From positions 1 to 20,989 of the forward strand of contig JABYQR010000548.1 in the NCBI GenBank assembly GCA_022592445.1: 20,989 bases of DNA. The letters are read 5' to 3'. The DNA is from Cytidiella melzeri (lineage: Eukaryota > Basidiomycota > Agaricomycetes > Polyporales > Irpicaceae). A model generated the notes under the pieces. That model was not told the origin of the DNA. It ran no database searches and saw only the letters and a list, made by a program, of their open reading frames with translations. A program made the position numbers and the translations under genes. This document shows, in pieces, positions 8,894 to 20,100 of the stretch (position 1 is the first letter of the stretch; each line of letters opens with the position of its first letter).

Positions 8894-9582
8894 TGACACG
8901 GAGACAAGGCTCGACGTGACAAACAGGGACACGAAGTGGATGACGACGAAGTGGTGGTGGTAGGCGTGAAGCTCAATACTCTCACCAGCTATAAACCTTA
9001 TACAGATATCTAGCCCAGTAAAGACCAAGAGGTCGAGATGGGGGCTAGGAGCGTACATGCAGCAGTATATATAGACTTCAGGGACCTGCGCACAGACCAT
9101 GTTGAGGGCAGGCTTTGCAAGAAGCCGTGTGAACGAAGAACAAAAGAACTACCTAAAAGAGAACAATAGCTATTGTCTAGTCCTTGCCAAGAACTCTACC
9201 CGTGAGAGAATCTATCTAAAAGGAGACCAACTATTGTATTCCATTCCCACACCTGTGAGAATATCCTTCCATAAAGAGAACAATAGGGAAAGAACAATAA
9301 GGAGCCCATGTGGATGGTATCTATGACGTCAAACCCTAGCTATGGGCTGAGCCATGTGTCTGTAGCCATGTGGTCTTACTTAAGCTAAGTCACATGCTAG
9401 AGTGACGTAGTAGCAAGTAATGTGACCGTGTGGAGCGTCTAAGCCACGTGATACGGGCGCTTAATAGACGTGCAAAGGAGTTTATGCATGAAAGGTTTCA
9501 ACTGAGCTGCAGCCCGGAGTTTTACAGATAAAAACAAGAGGTAAATTGCGAAAATTAAGGGCTAGTCAGGCCATCCATGACA
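8894..9582 (-). repeat. 5' LTR of the retrotransposon (689 bp)
   Basis: Same sequence as 1893-2582 with a one-base shorter G-run and two substitutions. Because the element is on the minus strand, this copy drives transcription. The TATATATA at 9066-9073 would put the start near 9030-9040, dividing the LTR into U3 (about 9040-9582) and R plus U5 (8894 to about 9040). The only nearby ATG (9058) would then lie just upstream of the transcript start. Confidence 0.95.
9066..9073 (-). promoter_or_regulatory. TATA box of the 5' LTR
   Basis: TATATATA, with an identical copy in the 3' LTR at 2066-2073. It is palindromic, so direction comes only from the element's orientation. The spacing leaves a plausible start 25-40 nt downstream (about 9026-9041). 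No other TATA-like site of this quality is seen in the LTR. Confidence 0.55.
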
Positions 9583-9587
9583 CATAC
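9583..9587. repeat. Target-site duplication CATAC (right copy)
   Basis: Matches 1888-1892 exactly and follows the right LTR without a gap. Confidence 0.93.
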
Positions 9588-12500
9588 CTGATAAACCAAG
9601 CCTCTTGCGCTGCGTACCTTGCTCAAACCGATCTGGAAGGCTGCAGAGTGTTGTGCGGAAACATATGAGTGACCACATTCAAACTAAGAAGCATGTTGCT
9701 GCTCTGAGCTGGCAGTCCCAGCAGAATACTGCCAATGTGGCCCCTGCTATCTCCGCTACAGTTGGTGCTGCAGCAGCACTTGAGTCACTCACAGACATAC
9801 TCCCGCACCGGCCTCGTCCTTCTGTGGCCCATATTCGTTCAGAGAGTCCGACAAGTGATCTTTTCGCCATGGAAACAGACAAGCACGGCTTATACCAAGA
9901 TGCAAGTGGTCAACCTATCCATTTTACGGCCAGTGAAGACATTCATCAGAACCAGCATCAGGCCTTGAACCAGCGGATTGAAGACCTCAGCTGTTACTCA
10001 CATGAATGTCTGGGGGAGTTTTGGAACTCCGACACCGGTGCTGGCAGCATGTTCGACAATGAAGATGCAACGTTATCAAACGTGGCCATGGCACTAGAAA
10101 CGATGGGTAGGCAATTTATGGGTAGAGTGCTAGTACTCTAATTAACATACATTTAGATCTAGATGACAAGGAAGATGAAGAAACTCTGGCAGAGCAGTGC
10201 GAGGCGAGACATGATGGTCAGAAATGGGCACCATATCAATCAAAGACGGTATGTTGCTTCTTTGAGAACATTAGAGCACTCTCTCATCCTCTACGGATAG
10301 ATGTTCATGCTGGATCTTTTGGACAGTCTTCCGCGTCTGAGACTGTCTGATGATCACTTGAAGACCATTATGTGGGTTATGAAAGAATGTGGGACACCTG
10401 ATGTTCCATTGTTTTCTGCGTTACGCAAGCTTCAAACAAAGCTCACCACAGAGATGGGAACAATTTGGCACGTGTCAACGTTTGGCAACAAGTTCTATAC
10501 TAATGGTGTTGCTCAGATGTTCCACCTTGTATGCATGTCATCATGTATGTCAATGACAGCTGTGCTCATCTGATGGACGGTATCAAGGACTGGGCAAATC
10601 CTTTTGTGCGGCCCCAAATCTGTCCCTACGTAGAGGTCTCATCAACTGTCTCAGAGTTTTATCAAGCCAAACGGTTGATGTGCACAGACGTCAATCTTTT
10701 ACAGCTGATGTGGGCAGATTTCAAGAATGCACCTGGTGGACAACATTTCTATATCAAGGAGTTAGCTCGCCTCCGAGATGACAGGTTTGTAATACCTATG
10801 AAGTGGCTGTGTGTTATCGACAAAGAAACCGGCGCGGAGACAGAGTGCGCAGATGTCTACCTTGTTGACCACGAAATAACGGTCAGTTCCATAATGATTT
10901 GCCAAGTTGCTACGCAAAGGAAAGCTTACTATCATTAAGCAGACGGGTGTAGCTCACTTGCACACTGATAAACTTGTACGCATACTTGCTAAGGATCTGA
11001 TGAGCAATATCTTGGACTTGAAAAACCAGGGGCTGAAAATCCAATTTGACCGTGCGTACTTTGATCAAGACATGACTACAGTCTAACTAATTTACTGACT
11101 TTGGAACCAGACACGGCGCCAGAGTGGACAAAAGAAATGCCCCACCCGGTGCGGCTCAAGGCTCAAGGGCGACCCACGTTTACGCTTGGTCTGATGTCAT
11201 GGGCAGATGACGTATCGGGAAATCGTTCAAAGCAATACAATGCACATACCAACGTATACATGGCCAACCTAAATTTGCCGCACAGTAAGCTTCAGCAGGA
11301 ATATTTTGTCCGCTTTGGCTCAACATCTCCAACTGCGACTGCACTCGAGCAACTTGATGGGTTTGCAGAAGATGTAGGGCCTGATCGCTGGCACGAAGCC
11401 TACGATTGTCTTCTGAAACAGGAAATCTTGTTTCGCCTGATTGTGCGGGTTGAGCCAGCTGATAATCCCCAGCAATCTGAGCTGTGCTCCCATATTGGAC
11501 TGAATGGAAACAAGTTCTGCCGCAAGTGTCATGTCGGAGGACCTGCAAGAGAAATGGAGACCCACGTTGGTTATTGCAGCTTGTACAAGGTAAGCAATGC
11601 AAGTGTCACAGCTAATCAGCTCTAACTTTGAGTTGTTTACACCATCATAGGAAGGAGCAGCACAAACAGCCAATGAGACTGCCAAGGAGATCGTCAGCCA
11701 GCTGGTTGCTGCTACACGTGGCAATGAGCAAAATGTTGAGACGATGCAGACCGCAAGTGGGATCAAAGATCCAATAGCGCAATTCTGGATTCAGCAACTG
11801 ATACAAAAAGCACGCGGTCTGCATCACCAATATATCTCTAACACAGAAACGCAGGACTCACGATTGAAAAACCGGAAGCTCAAAGGCAAAGCGCGCCAAG
11901 CTGTTAAGAATGAGATCAAAGACAAGATTGAGAAAGATCTCATGCAGTGGCTCACCAAGCAACCTGCCCATCGCTATAGCAAGCTTCCAGAAGACTCCCG
12001 TATGTTTCCCACATTTTGTGCCAGGTTGTTTCTCAACTGACATTGGTGCCTAGCTTTGCGTAATCAGATCCGCCCCGGGGACCATTTGAATAAACTGTTG
12101 GTATTAGAAGGTGAGTTGCAACCAGCAGATGGCAGAGGCAAACGATACAAGTTACACATCATCTTTAGGTCTTGACGTCCATCGGGATACAACTGTTGAG
12201 CTTCTTCATACATATCTATTGGGGCTGGACAAATACGTATGGCATGCGTCCCATATGGCTTGGAACGATGCACAGCGTCAACTCATGGCAATTCGGCTGC
12301 AAAGTTCATCAGTGGACGGGCTGTCAATATTTCCTGTGCGGGGGCAGTACTTGGTCAAATATCGCAACAATCTGATTGGGAAACACTTCAAAGCCTTGCA
12401 GCAAGTTGGCGTGTTTCATTTACAACCAGATCTCCTTGAAAATGAACATGGATGCTTGCTGCTTGAGATCTGGAAAGCGACAGGCGAGTTGGGGGCACTC

Positions 12501-14000
12501 CTATTTTATCATGCCATTGATGACATGTCTACATATTTGGTCAGTCGGACTCAGTGCTTTGCATACAGAATTTCAGAGAGGCTGCTAACCATGATGTTGT
12601 ATTTTGTGGTTAAATCTTCTAGGAGGATCTTGAAGTGCTTATTGGGAATCTGCTCGACATGTGGGGAGCCATTGATCCCAACCGAATCCTCAATAAGCCG
12701 AAGATTCACCTACTGCAGCACATGATCACAGACATTCGAAACGGTGGACCAGCCATCTTATATTCCACGGAGATCTTTGAATGCTGGAATTCAATTTTCC
12801 GAATGTGCAGTGTTCTATCCAACCATCATGCTCCTAGTCATGATATTGCAGCGGCAATAGCGGATCTAGAACGCTTCAAGCATCAAGTCAGTGGAGGTTG
12901 GTGGAGAGGGGAGCACGGTAACTATGTTTGTGCAGGGGAAGGTGTCCGGGAAATGTTTCAGATGAACAGCGAAATCCAGTGTCGTCTTGGATGGGCAGAT
13001 TCAAAAGTTCTCCCACCTGGTATGATTGTGCTCCTCTAAAGACTGAAGTTGGGATTGTCTGATGATTGAGTAGGAACTGTGCAAAGGGCCGCACGGAAGA
13101 ATCGAGTGGTCATCTCGTGGGAAGTTGGCTGCATCGAAGAAGGAACTCACATTACGGTTGATGTCAGTACCTTGTCCAATCCATCATATCGGCCAGCAGA
13201 TGGTCTTTGGGAGCACGCGCGATCCTTGGTTTCAAGGTCTGCTGATCTCTGCAAGGAGAGTTTGTGGGTATTCTATGACAGCCCACGCCAAGCTGTCAGC
13301 GGAGACACAGCCGAGTCACCAGTGAGCACGAATTTATTGTCATGCTGCCACTGCTGAGGAATGTCGGTTGTTTGGTCACCACAGGAATCCTTCATGTACG
13401 CTGGTCGCATCCGCAAGATTGTTATACCTGCCTCTGATCCTCGCAGCGAGAACGGACTGGTGCAGGTTGAACGTTTCGCGGTTTCTGGCCAACCCGACAC
13501 TCGAATGAACATGCCGGTCCTGTACCGCGAGTCCGCGTTGATGGTAATTGACATTGTTCCAGTTCAAGTAAGTTCACAATACAGCTACGAGAGACTCCAA
13601 AAGAGGATTATTGATGAACATCATTTTCATATAGAACATTGCGTTCATTTTTAACGCACAGCACGACTGCTTGACTGCTGAGTGCGCAGTCGAAGATCAG
13701 AATGTTCATCAAGAAAGAAGAATTACAAGCCTCACCCAGAAAGGTGTCAGGCATGGTACAATGCAACGCTACTTCGTTAACATGCATGCTCTTCATAACG
13801 CAGCCCTTATTCGAAGGGCCCTTCCGCGTCACTTCTCAAAGCCGAAGCCGTACTACGACGACCGTGTTGCAAAGCATCAAGAATTTGCTGACAAAGTTTC
13901 CTCCGTGAACACGAAACGCCGCGATGCTGCTGCTGCAAAGGCGCGGGACACCCGGGCACGTAAAAAAGAGGTGCAAGGGCTGCAGCCTGAGATGTCGTAG
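9588..14000 (+). pseudogene. Large zinc-finger transposase-like gene, 3' part after insertion
   Basis: Exons: 9588-10106, 10157-10248, 10301-10528, 10588-10881, 10943-11051, 11111-11589, 11651-11999, 12054-12110, 12169-12539, 12623-13019, 13074-13321, 13385-13567 and 13662-14000 (stop TAG). With the 1785-1892 piece they phase perfectly to about 1238 aa. Visible parts: a U1/C2H2-like finger (C26, C29, H43, H47, H53); a DDVSGNRSKQYN motif; a Cys/His cluster CSH...CRKC (557-571); a basic coiled stretch; a conserved-looking HRDTTVELLHTYLLGLDKY segment; a region with KPKIHLLQHM and STEIFECWNSIF; and a Lys/Arg-rich tail. I recognise the pattern as a large protein family common in Agaricomycete genomes. 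A relation to DNA transposases (TNP2/Plavaka-like) is inference; I see no terminal repeats. Only the retrotransposon disrupts it. The exon 10588-10881/10943 splice (GTCAGT donor) is the least certain. Confidence 0.75.
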
Positions 14001-14866
14001 TCAGACGGTACAGGTACCGGATAAGGTGTCAATGGCTCGACAAAGAGATCTGTGCTCGTAGAAAGCTGCTCCTGTCTAACCCGATGCATTCAGTCTAAGA
14101 TGCACATTCTATACATGTACTCACCGGGATACTTATGCTATTTGAGTGGCTTCGCCGCACCCATGTGCATGGTATCACTGATGCTCAACTGGACAGCTCG
14201 TAACTTTGAAATCCAATGGCAGAGTCCTGTATACCCGCTGTCACAATCCGCTGTGGCACACGAGAACCAAATCATGAGTTGAACGTATGTTGAAACAAAC
14301 GATAGCCAGGAGAACAATCCTCGCGCGGCGGCATGTTTCTACAGATGGTGTCAGCGTGCAAAACGTCTGACCACGCGTTGTTCCGGTACCTTCGGCGGAC
14401 AGGTGGGTGAGCCAATATTTTCATTCGATTCTACCAAGCGTTGACATCTACTTTCTTCATCTGTTTACCACTCCAAGTCAAGTTGGCGGTGTAGGAGGAG
14501 CCACTGTGTGGGTTTCTTTACTGTTCGATGCAATCCAATGCGTAGGCCGTTCCTAGACCTTCGGCAGGTGCCTTGAGCAATCGTATGAAGAGTAGATGGC
14601 GGGTCGCACCACACGAGTCGAGTATGCAGCCCACCGAATAGGCGCCACGACACGAATGGGCCTAAACGGCGCAGTCTGGTACTGGTAAGTCTGGACCAAG
14701 TCATATGCTCGAATTGCAACTGAGATTGGAGTAAGATCGATAGCGAGCGGGCATTTGTCCGACAATTGGCGGATTGTAGATACTACTCACTGGGTGGGCC
14801 ATTCGCGTCCAGGTCAGTCTTCAAGGCGTCAACATTTGCATGTGCTCTCCGTCAGATGTGCGATTG
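14001..14866. other. Intergenic, no supported gene
   Basis: Downstream of the transposase-like gene. Only short overlapping frames occur on both strands. A minus-strand frame at about 14553-14730 could be a further piece of the doubtful ORF at 14867-15307 (a GTGAGT donor near 14790 and a TCTCAG acceptor near 14727 are placed for it), but frames between the pieces are broken by stops. No inverted terminal repeat matching the region upstream of 1785 was seen. Confidence 0.5.
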
Positions 14867-15307
14867 CTATGCCCAACTCTGTGAGACGGGCCTTGGGGTG
14901 TCATCGACTTCATGCGTATCGGAGCGCAAAATTGCTTCTAGGATATCGTCGATGGTCTTGCGCACGATGTTGTGTAAGCTTGTCAACGGGCAAGAGATGG
15001 GCCAACGGTCGAGTCCGATTATCAAGTTGTTCGGACAGCGAATAGGGACGTTGGAGATCATTTGTCCGTCTGAGGTATTGGTAAACACATAAGACTCAGC
15101 GTGTAGGAACGTACCGAGGCGAGAAATAATGGGTCTCAAGCCACTGTTTTGCCAGCATGCAGCCGAAAAGAATGAGCCTGAAGGCGCAAATGACTTTAAA
15201 GCGTCGCAGTCGAGAGGCAGATGGAAGTCTGAGCGTGCACCAGGGAGCTTGAGTCGCCTGTGATGTTCGGCGCCCATATCTTCAACTTCATCGGTATAGG
15301 GAGACAT
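14867..15307 (-). CDS. Doubtful hypothetical ORF, possibly a gene remnant
   Basis: A 146-codon frame starting at ATG 15307 (G at -3) and ending at TAG 14867-14869. The composition is balanced and the residues look protein-like, but I recognise no motif, membrane segment or signal peptide. Just past the stop, another frame stays open (about 14888-14840) and then the original frame resumes, as if one base had been lost and one gained. This would suit a decayed multi-exon gene running on to about 14553. It could equally be a chance frame. Confidence 0.3.
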   Translation of the reverse strand: MSPYTDEVEDMGAEHHRRLKLPGARSDFHLPLDCDALKSFAPSGSFFSAACWQNSGLRPIISRLGTFLHAESYVFTNTSDGQMISNVPIRCPNNLIIGLDRWPISCPLTSLHNIVRKTIDDILEAILRSDTHEVDDTPRPVSQSWA

Positions 15308-17056
15308 CTCGTCTGTCTGCTAGGCGGGTGCATCCATTGAGCTTATGTTATTGTCTAGATCCTCGATAGAGTATTAGATACCGGCAGTCAGCGCAGTATT
15401 TGCACTGCGGTGTAGAGAATGGCAGGACGCGCGTTCAACACCCCTGTCTCAACACCCTGCAGCCTCGAGTAGACTAAACGCGATGAGACTTGTTTCTCCT
15501 CTGGGAAGAAAGAGATGATCCGTTCCAGCCTGGTAGCGAACGCGGGTGGAAGCCCCGATGTTGGCGATGAGTTTACAGATGCTCGAAGACAGAGTGACGA
15601 GAGTAGGATGCATCTGTAAACTCATTACCAATTTGCGGGTACTCTTGATTACGTGCTTGCTGTACAATGGAGCGGCGAGTGGCTCATGGGTCGAAGTGCC
15701 TGTCGTGAGCTAGCACAGATGGTCAGAGAAGGAATGGCTTGTCGATGAGTTTGTTTGCGAGACCGGAGAGAGAGAAAGTGGGAATACTTGGAACAGCCGG
15801 CCGTATAGCAAGACGTAAAAAGCAAGGGAAGCTGCAAGAGGCTGAGGACGAGGGGAAACGACGGTGTAGTATGAGTACTGAACAGATGCACAGCAAAGGC
15901 GTGTCTTTTCGAGTGGACGAAAGCAGGACTGTTTGTTGTGGTGAAGATCTCTAGCTTCTGTGTGGGTAATGCGAGCTAGACGTGAATGTGAAATATTTGT
16001 CTCCCACCTGGCAGACAGTGCGGTAGTCAGCTGTTGAATGAGAACGGCGTCAAGTCACCGCTAACGTGGTCGTCGTTCTTGGGAGAAGAGAGGGTAGGAG
16101 TCTGCAGAAAGGGTGCGCGTATCGAGTCGTCGAGGAGGGCCAAGTTCCAAGTTGCAGCTGCCATAGCCACGTACGACCTTCAACTCACCGTTCACATTCG
16201 TGGGCAAGAGGCTTCAAGGTCAGCTCGATAATCGTTGAAAGATACGAAAACTTGCGGCTTACATAATCGTTCACAGCGCAGGCCAATCACAAGTCACGCC
16301 GGTATTGGTTTCGCACAAACCTCGACATACAGGTGTGCTTCCTCAACATGGGGAGCGACCCTTTCACATAGATTGCCTACACTGGGAAACGAAGCGGGTA
16401 AGGTCAGCGTGGTACACAAAGTGCACTTTGACCACAAGACGGATGAGGATGGATGCGCGGTGGGGAGTGCAATTCTGGACGATCGCCGTGCAAGGCCCGT
16501 ATGAAAGGCACCATCTAGTGTTGAAGGGAACTACGTGTGTAGGGGTGGAAGGAAAACAACAAAGGCTCAAGGTTCGTGGAGAGTTACGCATCCAAGTGAC
16601 AACAGGCGTTCACGTTCATCCTGCCCTCTCACACGTACACCGTGATGGCTGAAACTCTGATGACTTTCACAACATCTCAGTACGACGCTGGGAAGACCCA
16701 AAGGGCGAGGAATAAGGATAGGTCTATCAGCCAGCGACACATGGGGAAACACAAGGATGTTACATTATGATGACTGTGGGAATATCGCTGATACAGTTCA
16801 CTGCGCAGGTTTACTGATACTGGTTCAAATAGCAGGAACAGTAGGAAGGAACACGAATAGAACTGTTATTCGAAGGTTGCCGTATGTGCGGGACGATGCA
16901 TCCACGTGCTGTGTCCCAGCTTACTATAAGGGTCTGAAGCACAGTCTTCGCAGAGGCAGGCTTGCAATATGCCGCGCAATGTTCCGCAATGCCAGGCTTA
17001 CACGCTCTATGCTCGTGGGAGATGGTGGGCATCTTCTGTGCCTCTGGCGCTCTTGA
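15308..17056. other. Intergenic stretch without a recognisable gene
   Basis: About 1.75 kb with frames of up to 115 codons on both strands, none with recognisable motifs or a convincing set of splice sites. It holds a 16-bp perfect inverted repeat (15567-15625) and a small CGCAGT/ACTGCG hairpin (15393-15410). No tRNA, rRNA or transposon end was recognised. Confidence 0.5.
15567..15625. repeat. Perfect 16-bp inverted repeat with 27-nt spacer
   Basis: ATGAGTTTACAGATGC (15567-15582) is followed by its exact reverse complement at 15610-15625, with 27 nt between. The match stops sharply on both sides. It could fold into a hairpin as RNA or be the relic of a small inverted-repeat element; nothing nearby decides. 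Confidence 0.7.
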
Positions 17057-17145
17057 CCCGTGCTGACACTCTCCTGCTCCAGCGGTTCCCACACGACAAC
17101 CTCACATACGCTACCATCTCGTTGCTTTTTTGAGGCTCCACAGCG
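17057..17145 (+). promoter_or_regulatory. Pyrimidine-rich leader before the STAND gene
   Basis: The bases before ATG 17146 include CT-rich runs and a T6 (about 17125-17130), as is usual at fungal transcription starts; the ATG has G at -3. No TATA box was seen. Confidence 0.35.
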
Positions 17146-20100
17146 ATGCCCAAACGCATTCGTGCTTGGCTCAAGAATATAGCCAATCCTACAACGGAGG
17201 CCGCAATTGTCAGTGACTCAGGCGCTGATGCATCCAGGGCGAGCGACGTCGAACATTCACAGGACAGGGCAGGGACAGTCGGAGGCGTCGCAAGCGCATC
17301 GAACCAAAGAGTGGTGGCAGGATCAGATGGCGCAAGCGAAGCAGGAACGGGGCACATGCGCATTGTAAGTAGCTAGGTCAGAGACGTCACCGACGATCAA
17401 GAGGCTAACGCGTCGCTGGCTATGAAGAGCAATGCTGGAAATCTAGCCAAAGGAGTCGGCACGACATTGCTGGATCTGACAGAAGTGGTGTCCGACGTCT
17501 TTCCTCCTCTCAAGAGCGCAGCGGCCGGCATGAATTTTCTCCGTAAACTTGCCAAGGTGAGCGGCGATAGCAACATTGGGCATGTTTCATGGCATTCAAA
17601 GACGAATCAGAACACCCGAGGTAACAAGAAAGATGCTAAACGGCTCTTGAAGCGGATCGAGGCGATTGAGAGATCGTGGACCACAACAAACGACACACAT
17701 GCACTTCATTGTCGTAGTGTCTTGACAGAGTGATTGTTGTGTCTTTCGACTGCCTCTAGTACATTGATTGACATGTTATGCAGGGAATTGGACGCTAAAC
17801 GGAAGAAACTGAAGGAGATAGTCCAGGAAAAGATCACCCAGCGCACTTTCACGGCATCTGACACCAAGGAGGTGATTGAAGGATATATACGCGATGTTGA
17901 GCAAGCCCTCAACGACTATGAGGTGTCTACTGGTCCCGATTCTGCTGCTAGACACTACTGATGCAGTCAACAGCGTTCTCTAGTCGAAAACATCCATAGG
18001 CTCCAGGTGGAGCAGATTGTACGTCCATTTAACGATCGACAGCATTTATACCCACTGATTCTGGACCACATCTTGGCCAGAACTACGGTGAATTACTTCT
18101 TAATTTATGATCATGAAGCATGTCGCTCATTTCAGATTGTTACTAGACGAGCGGGACTCTCTCGACAAGCTACCTCGCGCGAAGGACGCTGGCTTCAACG
18201 CATCTGGGTCTGATACACGCTCGCACTGTCTCGAAGATACACGGGTGGACATCTTACGCGAGCTCATGGAGTGGGCCGACAGCTCCTCTGCAAAACAAGT
18301 CTATTGGCTTAACGGTCACGCTGGTAGCGGGAAGTCGACCATCGCGCAGAGCTTTGCAGAGCAACTTGCTGATAACGGGCGGCTTGGTGCCAGTTTCTTC
18401 TGTTCTCGGTCCTCCGCGCACGCAAGCGATCGGACGATGATCTTCCCGACCATTGCGTTCCATCTTGCGACATCTTCAAACAACGCCTCGCTGAACTTCA
18501 GGAAAGCGGTTCTGGATGCCCTCGAGAAAAATCAGGACATCGCGTCGTTGGCTCTCCACAACCAATTTCAGGAACTTATCATCCGCCCAGCGGATGAGTC
18601 TGGCATAGAGACTGTCGTTGTCATCGATGCGCTTGATGAATGCAGGGACGACGAAGCCACCTCCATCATCCTCTCGTACTTAGCCCAATTCATTGCACGC
18701 ATTCCGAAGATCAAATTCTTCATCACGAGCCGTCCAGAGACGAACATCCGCATGGGGTTTCGTCTCAAAGGCTTAAGGCCCGTTACCGACGTGATGATAT
18801 TGCACATAGTAGGCGCGACGTCTGTAGACAAGGACATCAGGCGATTCCTAGAGGTGAAGCTCAACGATTCGGAGGCTCGCGCAGGGCGTAGCGACCTCCA
18901 CCTTCCCAATGACTGGCCCAGTAAATCTGATGTGGAGAATCTTGTGGCAAAATCTGGCGGTCTCTTTATCTTCGCAGCGACAGCAGTCAAATTAATCTTT
19001 GACGAAGTCAGTAATCCGCAAGACCAGCTAAACGCGCTTTTGAGCCAGAAAGACAGATTTGTAAAGGAAGGGTCATCTGGCCTCGACAACCTTTACCTCG
19101 ATGTCCTTTCACGTGCATTCTCCAAGAAGGACGACGACTTCATGCAGAGGATTCGATCTATACTGGGCTTCCTCGTAGTCGCATGTGATCTCGTCTCTAC
19201 TTCGACAATGGCGGACATCTTGGGCCTGAACTCGGCTACCATTCAGACATCCCTCAGGTCACTTCACTCCGTGCTTCTTGTACCGGAGGATTCCACCCTC
19301 CCCATTCGTTTCTTTCATAAATCCTTCCCTGATTTCCTCTCAGACTCGACACGATGTACGAATCCTCGATTCTACATTGATCGAGATGCACACCACTTCA
19401 ACGCCGCCACACGCTGCTTCGAGACCATGGAGGGCGGGCTGAAGAGGAATATTTGCGGCCTGCCACGGTATGCTATGAACGACGAGGTCACTCTCACCAC
19501 ACTCGATCGATGCATATCCGAAGCGTTGAGATATAGCTGTCGATACTGGGCAGCTCATCTCCTTTCCGACGGGAATCGCGAGGCACACCTACTCTCCGAC
19601 GCTGATTACGAGAACGGACACCCTGGCAAGGCCTGCGCTCTTCGCCAGTTCTTTACCACGCGTCAGCTACAGTGGTTCGAGGTGCTGGGGCTCCTCCGGG
19701 ATCTGCGAACCGCTGTCAATTCATTGACCGATGTGCACGAGTGGGTTACCTCGGTATGGCTTACACATTCATCGGGCTATTCCGTGCTAATGGCATCTTC
19801 ACTGCAGTGTGGCGACAAGTACAAGACATTGATCGACTGGGCCTATGACGGTCGGAGGTTCATCCTAAGCGCGTTCGACATTGTTGAGGCGTCTGTGGCC
19901 CACATCTACCACTCTGCCCTCCCTTTCACTTCGAACGAGTCGCTACTCAAATCATCTCATGCAGCGTACCTGGCATGCGAAGCTGCAGTTCTCATTGGCG
20001 GTGCAAGGGCGCAGCAGGGCGGGCCTATTCGAACTGTACAAACTCCAGGTGTTGTTTCCGCATTAGAGTACTCCCCTGACGGAACCATGATCGCTGCTGG

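Larger units (their letters stand above)
1893..9582 (-). mobile_element. Full-length Ty3/gypsy chromovirus LTR retrotransposon
   Basis: The 7690-bp element lies on the minus strand and is bounded by near-identical LTRs and 5-bp CATAC duplications. In transcription order it carries: 5' LTR (9582-8894), leader, a methionine-free ORF (8746-8018), gag (from ATG 7772), protease, RT, RNase H, integrase with GPY motif and C-terminal chromodomain (to 2748), polypurine tract (2595-2586) and 3' LTR (2582-1893). The order PR-RT-RH-IN plus chromodomain places it among the chromoviruses. The LTRs differ by two substitutions (A/G at 1933 vs 8933-8934; A/G near 2050 vs 9049) and one base in a G-run near 2040, so insertion was recent. 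Internal coding frames are broken at several points and the integrase active site is altered, so this copy is probably not autonomous as sequenced. Confidence 0.95.

Noticed and set aside
8822..9100. 92-codon minus-strand frame across LTR and leader
   Set aside because: It has no proper ATG (starts on a non-ATG codon upstream of the likely transcript start) and reads through U3, R, U5 and leader; a chance frame.
10882..10942. Apparent frameshift in the transposase-like gene, where another frame looks open (QFHNDLPSC...)
   Set aside because: A 61-nt intron with GTCAGT donor and AAGCAG acceptor phases both sides without any shift. The alternative needs a missing base.
9588..14000. Naming the gene as a Plavaka or KDZ transposase
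   Set aside because: The motifs I can see do not clearly match either family as I know them, so I kept a descriptive name.
16305..16652. 115-codon plus-strand ORF in the intergenic region
   Set aside because: No motif, irregular composition and frames of similar size on the other strand; not supported as a gene.
17731..17733. In-frame TGA in the N-terminal part of the STAND gene
   Set aside because: It lies in a good 54-nt intron (17730-17783, GTGATT...ATGCAG with a TTGAC branch site) that keeps the frame.
18568..19089. 173-codon minus-strand frame opposite the NACHT exon
   Set aside because: A shadow of the plus-strand coding exon, whose frame carries the Walker motifs.
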